This document shows, piece by piece, positions 59,626-64,000 of a stretch of 64,000 nt of DNA. The position numbers and the translations under genes were made by a program. Numbering within the stretch: position 1 is the first letter of the stretch; every line of letters starts with the position of its first letter. Where the stretch lies: NCBI RefSeq assembly GCF_016405905.1, contig NZ_JAEFCB010000007.1, positions 45,024-109,023 on the forward strand. The letters are read 5' to 3'. The stretch is from Variovorax sp. IB41 (GTDB lineage Bacteria; Pseudomonadota; Gammaproteobacteria; Burkholderiales; Burkholderiaceae_C). Under the pieces are notes generated by a model that worked only from the letters and a program-made list of their open reading frames with translations, did not search any database and was not told the origin of the DNA.

Positions 59626-60122
59626 GCGCAGCTTCCGTATTGCGCCACCAGCGCATCGAACGAACGCGTCGTCATGCGCGCGTGCGGTTCTTCGTTGATC
59701 GTCATCGCGGGCGACGAGGCGCACAGGCCCAGGCAGAAGGCCGGCTCCAGCGTGAAGTTGCCGTCCTTCGAATGGCCGTGCGCGCTGCACCCCAGGCGCA
59801 GCTCCGCGTGGGCCAGCAGCGCATCGGCGCCCATCGACTGGCAGGCCTCGGCCCGGCAGATCTGGATCACGTGGCGCGCCGCGGGCGCGGAGCGAAAGTG
59901 GTGGTAGTACGTGATGACGCCATGCACTTCGGCGCGCGAGAGGTTCACGCCCTCGGCGATCGTGGTCACGGTGTGCGGCGGGATGTAGCCCAGCGCGTCC
60001 TGCACGTCGTGAAGGATCGGGAGCAGCGCCCCCGGCTCTTCGGCGCGCTCCTGCAGCACCTGGCGCACCGCGGCCAGTTCATCGGATTCGCTCATCGTGG
60101 CGTGTCGGCCCACTTCGTTCAT
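59622..60122 (-). CDS. fdsG: NAD-dependent formate dehydrogenase, gamma subunit ([2Fe-2S])
   Basis: 166 residues, NuoE-like. [2Fe-2S] ligands C89, C94, C130, C134 (CRAEAC; CLGLC). First gene of the fds operon; the ATG at 60122 has AAGGAG 7 nt upstream, which decides it over a second ATG at 60095. A TTGAC-N4-GTCAA dyad lies about 160 nt upstream. Confidence 0.95.
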   Translation of the reverse strand: MNEVGRHATMSESDELAAVRQVLQERAEEPGALLPILHDVQDALGYIPPHTVTTIAEGVNLSRAEVHGVITYYHHFRSAPAARHVIQICRAEACQSMGADALLAHAELRLGCSAHGHSKDGNFTLEPAFCLGLCASSPAMTINEEPHARMTTRSFDALVAQYGSCA

Positions 60123-60287
60123 GCGGCGCTCCTTACCGGGTTGTCATTCATCGTGGGTTTTTTGCTGTCCCGGCTTTTTCATCCTACGACCGAAATACGC
60201 TCGCAGACACTGCCGATTGCCCTAGGAAAAATTGCGGTTTCCCGCTCTGGAGGCACTGTCAGGGAATACGAAGGCAAAGACCTTGAC
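60123..60287. promoter_or_regulatory. fds operon promoter region
   Basis: 165 bp between the lysR stop and fdsG. AT-richer than the flanks, with GGAAAAATTGC near 60224. I see no second strong dyad apart from the one at 60283-60296. A LysR site of T-N11-A form cannot be picked out with confidence. Confidence 0.4.
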
Positions 60288-60296
60288 TCAGGTCAA
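60283..60296. promoter_or_regulatory. FNR/CRP-type dyad at the lysR 3' end, upstream of fdsG
   Basis: TTGACTCAGGTCAA, i.e. TTGAC-N4-GTCAA. It overlaps the lysR stop codon (60288-60290). The form is that of FNR/FixK/Anr-type sites (TTGAN6TCAA). Distance to fdsG is 161 nt. Confidence 0.5.
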
Positions 60297-61163
60297 TTTC
60301 CCGGAAACAAGGGGGCGGGCGCCGCCGGCCGAGACCTCGCGCAGCCCCGCGAGCGCCGGCTCGACGATGGCCGGGTCTGCGCCCACCGCGTAGACGGCAT
60401 AGGCGGGATAGAGAAACTCCGGCGTGTTGGGCACGCGCCGCAGGTGCCCCGATTCGAGGTGCGCGCGCACCACGTCGAGCCGGAAGTAGCCCGTGCCGCC
60501 CGCGGCCAGCAGGTACTCGCGGCCCAACGGCCCGAGGCCGGCCTTCACCGCCGCGTTGGAGAGCTCGGGAAACGCGAGGCCGTGCTGCGCCGCGAACTCC
60601 GGACCCCAGTCGACATACACATAGTCCGCCGGCCGCGGCACGCGCGGGCGCTTGGCGGTGGTGACCATCACGAGCTTTTCCTCGATGAGCAATTCCACGC
60701 GCAGCCCCGGCCGCTGCTGCGGCGCATAGACGATCGCGACATCGAGCACGCCGCCCGCCACCTTGTCGAGCAGGTCGTGCGGAAAGCCGACCTCCGTGCG
60801 GATGGCCAGCTGCGGCGCGGTCTGCCGCAGCCACAGCAGCCAGCGCAACAGCAGCGGGTCCCACAGGCTGATCTCGCAACCAGCCGCGAGCACCGCCTGG
60901 CTGCCGTCGGGCACCGCCACCTGGTGGCGCGCCCGCTCCCACACCTGCACCAGCGTGGTCGCATGCGGCAGGAATTGCTCACCTGCGCGCGTGAGGGCCG
61001 CACCCGACTTGTTGCGCACGAAGAGCTTGCGGCGCAGCAGTTCTTCGAGCGTTCGCACGCGTGCGCTCACCGAGGTCTGCGTCACATGCAGGCGTTCGGC
61101 GGCGCGCTGGAAGCTGCGCGTCTCGACGATCGCGAGAAAGGTCCGGGCCAGGTTGATGTCCAT
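60288..61163 (-). CDS. LysR-family regulator upstream of the fds operon
   Basis: 291 residues. DNA-binding part MDINLARTFLAIVETRSFQRAAERLHVTQTSVSARVRTLEELL, effector domain from about 90. It lies on the same strand just upstream of fdsG, as fdsR-type regulators do, so control of formate dehydrogenase by formate or oxalate status is likely but inferred. Divergent from a 78-residue gene. Confidence 0.85.
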   Translation of the reverse strand: MDINLARTFLAIVETRSFQRAAERLHVTQTSVSARVRTLEELLRRKLFVRNKSGAALTRAGEQFLPHATTLVQVWERARHQVAVPDGSQAVLAAGCEISLWDPLLLRWLLWLRQTAPQLAIRTEVGFPHDLLDKVAGGVLDVAIVYAPQQRPGLRVELLIEEKLVMVTTAKRPRVPRPADYVYVDWGPEFAAQHGLAFPELSNAAVKAGLGPLGREYLLAAGGTGYFRLDVVRAHLESGHLRRVPNTPEFLYPAYAVYAVGADPAIVEPALAGLREVSAGGARPLVSGKLT

Positions 61164-61279
61164 CGAGCGCCCTCTTTGAATGCATTATTTTTGCATTCAA
61201 CTGGCAATTAATCTCGTTTTACTTATGCAGTGGCCGGACAGAAGATGAAGGCCACTTCAACACAACCCGGGAGCCTCTC

Positions 61280-61516
61280 ATGCCGACCTTTGGTCACTCC
61301 ATGCAAGCGAAGGGCGCCGAGCGCCTCGCCGATGCGCTCAGGGGCCTCGCCGACGAGGCCTTCATGCTCGCGGAGGCCTTGCTCAGCCCCCGCAAGCTCA
61401 TCGAGGACGTGGAGCAGATGCGCGCCTTGCAGGTCGCGGCGGACACCTTCGAAGCCACCGACCCGTGGCGGGCCGATGTGCTGCGCTCGCGCGCCTCGCG
61501 CATCGGCCTTCGCTGA
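61280..61516 (+). CDS. Small hypothetical protein divergent from lysR
   Basis: 78 residues, all helical and charged (MPTFGHSMQAKGAERLADAL ... SRASRIGLR), soluble. GGGAG lies 7-11 nt upstream of the ATG. Divergent from the fds lysR gene and convergent with the MFS gene, 15 nt from its stop. No family recognised; the coding pattern is plausible. Confidence 0.55.
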   Translation: MPTFGHSMQAKGAERLADALRGLADEAFMLAEALLSPRKLIEDVEQMRALQVAADTFEATDPWRADVLRSRASRIGLR

Positions 61517-61531
61517 CCGAAAACAATGGAA

Positions 61532-62869
61532 TCAGGACGCCGACGCCTGGCGGCTGGCCTCGATGTGCTTGCGGCGCATCGGGCGCAACACGAACCACGC
61601 CATCAGCGCGGCCGCGGCATTGACCGCGCTCGCGACGATGAACACCGCATGCCAGCTGCCGGTGGATGCGGCCAGCACGCTGGACAGCGGCACCAGCAGC
61701 GAGGCCGTGCCCTTGGCGGTGTAGAGCATGCCGGCGTTGGATGCGGCGAACTTGGAGCCGAAGGTGTCGGCGCAGGTCGAGGGGAACAGGCTGTAGATCT
61801 CGCCCCAGGCGAAGAACACCATGCCGGTCAGCAGCACGAAGAGGATCGGGTTCTGGCCGTAGTAGTACAGCGCCAGGATGCCCACCGATTCGAGCGCGAA
61901 GGCGATGAACATCGTCTGCTCACGGCCGATCTTGTCGGAGACCCAGCCGAAGAAGGGTCGCGTCAGGCCGTTGAGCACGCGGTCGATCGCCAGGGCGAAC
62001 GTCAGCGCAGGCAACACCAGTCCCATGATGTTGACCGGTACATCCATGATCTTGAAGTCTTGCGCAATCGGTCCGAGCTGCGCGGTGGCCATCAAGCCGC
62101 CGGCCGCCACCATCACGAACATCGCGTACATCACCCAGAAGATGGGCGAGCGCAGCACTTCGGAAGGCGAATAGTCGCGCTGCGACTGCTGAACGTTGCG
62201 GCTGCTCGACGCCGCCTTCACGTGATCGGGTGCGCGGGTGAGCAACCAGGCCAGGGCGAAGACGATCACGCCCTGACCGATCCCAAAATACAGAAACGCA
62301 GACTCGTAGCCGCTGGTCTTGATCATCACGGAGATGGGGATGATCGTGAGGGCCGAGCCGGCGCCGAAGCCCGCGGCGGTCATGCCCGCTGCGAGCCCGC
62401 GGCGATCGGGGAACCACTTGAGCGCATTGCCCACGCAGGTGCCGTACACAGCGCCTGCGCCGATGCCGCCGACGGCCGCCGCGATGTAGAGCATCGGGAG
62501 CGAGGCAGCGAACGAATTCAGCACCCAGCCCAGGCCGCAGAGCACGCCGCCCACGAGCACCACGGGGCGCGGGCCGAAGCGGTCGACCAGATAACCCTCG
62601 ATGGGCACGAGCCAGGTCTCGGTAAGCACGAAGATGGTGAAGGCCACCTGGATGGCGGCGCGGCTCCAGCCGTGCTTTTCAGCGATGGGGTTGACGAAGA
62701 GGGTCCAGCCGTACTGCAGGTTCGCGATCATCGCCATGCAGACGATGCCGATCAGCAACTGTCCCCATCGGTACGCCTCGGAGCGTTTGGCGGTGACACC
62801 GTAGGTGGAATCCGAAGGTGGATACATCGCGGGGTTGGAACCCGCAATCGTGGTGGTTGGCCGAGTCAT
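61532..62869 (-). CDS. MFS transporter, oxalate/formate antiporter (OFA) family
   Basis: 445 residues from ATG 62869 (AAGGAC 6 nt upstream), 12 membrane helices. Motifs GYLVDRFGPRPVVLVGGVLCG (loop 2-3) and GIGAGAVYGTCVGNALKWFPDRRG are typical of OxlT-like OFA proteins. An upstream ATG (62923) would add 18 polar residues. OFA members exchange oxalate for formate or import small carboxylates; the neighbouring formate dehydrogenase supports such cargo. Confidence 0.85.
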   Translation of the reverse strand: MTRPTTTIAGSNPAMYPPSDSTYGVTAKRSEAYRWGQLLIGIVCMAMIANLQYGWTLFVNPIAEKHGWSRAAIQVAFTIFVLTETWLVPIEGYLVDRFGPRPVVLVGGVLCGLGWVLNSFAASLPMLYIAAAVGGIGAGAVYGTCVGNALKWFPDRRGLAAGMTAAGFGAGSALTIIPISVMIKTSGYESAFLYFGIGQGVIVFALAWLLTRAPDHVKAASSSRNVQQSQRDYSPSEVLRSPIFWVMYAMFVMVAAGGLMATAQLGPIAQDFKIMDVPVNIMGLVLPALTFALAIDRVLNGLTRPFFGWVSDKIGREQTMFIAFALESVGILALYYYGQNPILFVLLTGMVFFAWGEIYSLFPSTCADTFGSKFAASNAGMLYTAKGTASLLVPLSSVLAASTGSWHAVFIVASAVNAAAALMAWFVLRPMRRKHIEASRQASAS

Positions 62870-62999
62870 GGAGTTGTCCTTAATGTTTTGATGAGTCCGA
62901 CGGTCTCGGGAAAGACGACGCAATCAGAGTGAAAAAAAGAGAAATGAATCACTTGTTTTTGCGCGTGGATGACTGTCGGACTGCACGACTCAAAAACTC

Positions 63000-63013
63000 T
63001 TGACCGCAGTCAA
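63000..63013. promoter_or_regulatory. FNR/CRP-type dyad upstream of the MFS gene
   Basis: TTGACCGCAGTCAA (TTGAC-N4-GTCAA), 131 nt before the MFS start. Same form as the sites at 60283 and 63409. Confidence 0.5.
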
Positions 63014-63128
63014 GTTCACACGAATCGCGCTGTGTTGAGACCCCCGTGATATCCCTATGCGGAACACGTGTTGCGTTGAATTTTTTCGGGATGTTTGCGC
63101 GGGTGTTCGGGGCTGCACTCGCGCCGAC

Positions 63129-63196
63129 GGTGGGCTCTGTTTCGCGAGTGTCCCCCGGCTTCGCCTCCTCCTTGATTTCGCGAAACAGAGCCCACC
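63129..63196. repeat. 19-bp perfect inverted repeat
   Basis: GGTGGGCTCTGTTTCGCGA (63129-63147) and its exact complement (63178-63196) flank a 30-nt loop. The loop (GTGTCCCCCGG...TTGATT) is itself complementary to 63284-63319, so two alternative foldings exist. Confidence 0.8.
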
Positions 63197-63319
63197 ATCA
63201 GCGCGAGTGCCTCAGAGCAGTCGTTGATCGGCCGTTCACTAAGAGCGTGCCCAGGTGCGCAGGGCATCGGGTGCTTCCCGCAGCGAAATCAAGGAGGAGG
63301 GGCGAAGCCCCGGGGGACA
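63148..63319. repeat. Second, interlocking imperfect inverted repeat
   Basis: 63148-63180 (TGTCCCCCGGCTTCGCC...GATTTCG) pairs with 63284-63319 (CGAAATCAAGGAGGA...GGGGGACA) with small gaps. The left arm is the loop of the 19-bp inverted repeat, giving a pseudoknot-like or switchable geometry. Confidence 0.65.
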
Positions 63320-63408
63320 TTCGCGGAGGGAAGTACCCGGTGGCCTGTGCACACCCCACAGACCTGCACTTGCACCCGCACTCGCACGCCCATTTGCAAG
63401 GAGAAAAA

Positions 63409-63422
63409 TTGACCTAGGTCAA
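63409..63422. promoter_or_regulatory. FNR/CRP-type dyad upstream of the 57-residue gene
   Basis: TTGACCTAGGTCAA is a perfect 14-bp palindrome of TTGAC-N4-GTCAA form, centred about 104 nt before the ATG at 63520. Activator placement at -41.5 would put the start near 63457, inside the next dyad. Confidence 0.55.
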
Positions 63423-63451
63423 GAAACGCGAAATCAATGTTTGCGTCCGTC

Positions 63452-63465
63452 TAGGGTAAACCCTA
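63452..63465. promoter_or_regulatory. TAGGGT/ACCCTA dyad
   Basis: TAGGGTAAACCCTA, 12 paired bases around AA, 55 nt before the small gene and 30 nt after the FNR-type dyad. It overlaps the expected transcription start, so it could be a repressor site. Confidence 0.4.
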
Positions 63466-63519
63466 AAATTGCGGGTAATCCCTTCAGTCTTTTTGATTCA
63501 ACTTTTCAGGAGCATTTCC

Positions 63520-63693
63520 ATGAGCAACACCACCCTCGATTCCCGCGCGATCCGCACCGCCCCGCAGTCCACCGCCAACGACGAGGCGCTGCGCGACCTG
63601 GTCGCCGCGATGCCCATCGTGATCATGTACAAGGCCGCTCGCGCCGCACTCGTGCAACACCGCAAGAGCATCCGCAGCGCACTGACCAACTGA
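63520..63693 (+). CDS. Small conserved-looking protein, possibly FNR-controlled
   Basis: 57 residues from ATG 63520 (CAGGAG 8 nt upstream). Polar N-terminus, then a helical C-terminal half (LRDLVAAMPIVIMYKAARAALVQHRKSIRSAL) with an amphipathic and basic character. Own promoter elements and a good terminator support a real gene. No family recognised. Confidence 0.65.
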   Translation: MSNTTLDSRAIRTAPQSTANDEALRDLVAAMPIVIMYKAARAALVQHRKSIRSALTN

Positions 63694-63713
63694 TCGTGCA
63701 CCGCCCCAAAGAC

Positions 63714-63745
63714 AAAGAGCGCTTCATGCGCTCTTTTGTTTTTTC
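63714..63745. terminator. Intrinsic terminator
   Basis: Stem AAAGAGCGC/GCGCTCTTT around TTCAT, followed by a T-rich run (TTTTGTTTTTT). It ends the 57-residue gene; the A-run on the left would let it serve the convergent lysR gene as well. Confidence 0.85.
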
Positions 63746-64000
63746 AGGCCTCTGATTCGAGTGGCTTGAGCGGTTTGAACGGCACGATCTGCGAGATCAG
63801 CGATGCGCCATCGCTCAGCAGAAAGTCCTTGAAGGCCTGCGCCACCGGCGGCAGGCGCTTGGTGCGGCGATGCACCACGTACCAGTTGAGCATCAGCGGA
63901 AAACCTTCCACATCGAGCACGCAGAGACTGCCGGCCTTCAGCTCCTGGCTGATGGTGTGCGCCGAGACGAAGCTCACGCCCATGCCCGCGATCACCGCCT
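63744..64000 (-). CDS. LysR-family regulator, C-terminal part only (runs off the window)
   Basis: The last ~85 residues of a LysR effector domain: AGMGVSFVSAHTISQELKAG, then LCVLDVEGFPLMLNWYVVHR, then a FKDFLL helix. This pattern (aG.Gv...S.htl..El..G.l..LdV.gfP..r.Wyvv) is CbbR-like. The gene begins beyond base 64000, so start, DNA-binding domain and partners are unseen. Confidence 0.8.
   Translation of the reverse strand, partial: AVIAGMGVSFVSAHTISQELKAGSLCVLDVEGFPLMLNWYVVHRRTKRLPPVAQAFKDFLLSDGASLISQIVPFKPLKPLESEA

Larger units (their letters stand above)
62870..63519. other. 650-bp intergenic region with inverted repeats and FNR-type sites
   Basis: No convincing gene. It holds two FNR-type dyads (63000-63013, 63409-63422), two interlocking inverted repeats (63129-63319) and a TAGGGT/ACCCTA dyad (63452-63465). 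The repeat part looks like a structured intergenic element with stems of 19 bp or more; short open frames across it are repeat artefacts. Confidence 0.6.

Noticed and set aside
63055..63417. Short open frames on both strands in the 63.1-63.4 kb region
   Set aside because: They cross the inverted repeats, lack ribosome-binding sites and encode repeat-derived peptides.

Overview
The window is a high-GC stretch of a betaproteobacterial chromosome. Gene content and order point to Burkholderiales, most likely Comamonadaceae (Variovorax-like): an fdsGBACD-ordered NAD-linked formate dehydrogenase, an LIV-type ABC transporter plus a Bug-family binding protein tied to aromatic catabolism, pcaQ-pcaHG, a complete flp/tad pilus cluster, and dispersed intergenic repeats. 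This placement is inferred from content; no RNA marker gene is present and I see no tRNA, rRNA, insertion sequence, CRISPR array or origin.

Layout. 1-237: tandem 94/95-bp repeat. 234-10179 (all minus strand): a catabolic unit read as lysR > hqdA > hqdB > aldehyde dehydrogenase > livK-type binding protein > livG > livF > livH > livM > Bug protein. The two cupin-like dioxygenase subunits fit the two-subunit type II hydroquinone 1,2-dioxygenases (HapCD/PnpCD/HqdAB). The four known iron ligands are present with exact spacing, and the semialdehyde dehydrogenase that should follow is next door. 10378-12947: a TPR protein and a YkuD L,D-transpeptidase that share a C-terminal NTF2-like domain. 13372-27233 (plus): a full tad/flp pilus locus running flp, tadV, cpaB, cpaC, tadZ, tadA, tadB, tadC, tadD, a DUF3613 gene, tadE, tadF, tadG and a sigma-54 activator.

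27395-40290 (all minus): the most unusual region. A 1286-residue Gly/Leu/Asp decapeptide-repeat protein is followed by an OmpA-type lipoprotein, a 1027-residue protein joining a helical toroid-like domain to a MurF-like domain with a defective nucleotide loop, a 92-residue single-span membrane protein, and a type I secretion ABC/HlyD/TolC trio. I propose this as one uncharacterised surface-protein export and anchoring cassette. GTAAC-type sites upstream of its first gene and of the ABC gene resemble a heptamer array upstream of flp.

40616-49351 and onward: a DUF1841 gene; pcaQ divergent from pcaHG (protocatechuate 3,4-dioxygenase); a bidirectional terminator; a dihaem cytochrome c; a MoxR ATPase, small membrane protein, acetyltransferase and VWA protein; then tamA-tamB (outer-membrane assembly) to 53445, and a small membrane protein. 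53884-60122 (minus): formate dehydrogenase fdsG, fdsB, fdsA, fdhD (fdsC), fdsD, with a lysR gene upstream. An oxalate/formate-type MFS transporter follows at 61532-62869. Three TTGAC-N4-GTCAA dyads (FNR/CRP type) occur in the last 4 kb, suggesting oxygen- or redox-linked control. The window ends in the 3' part of another lysR gene.
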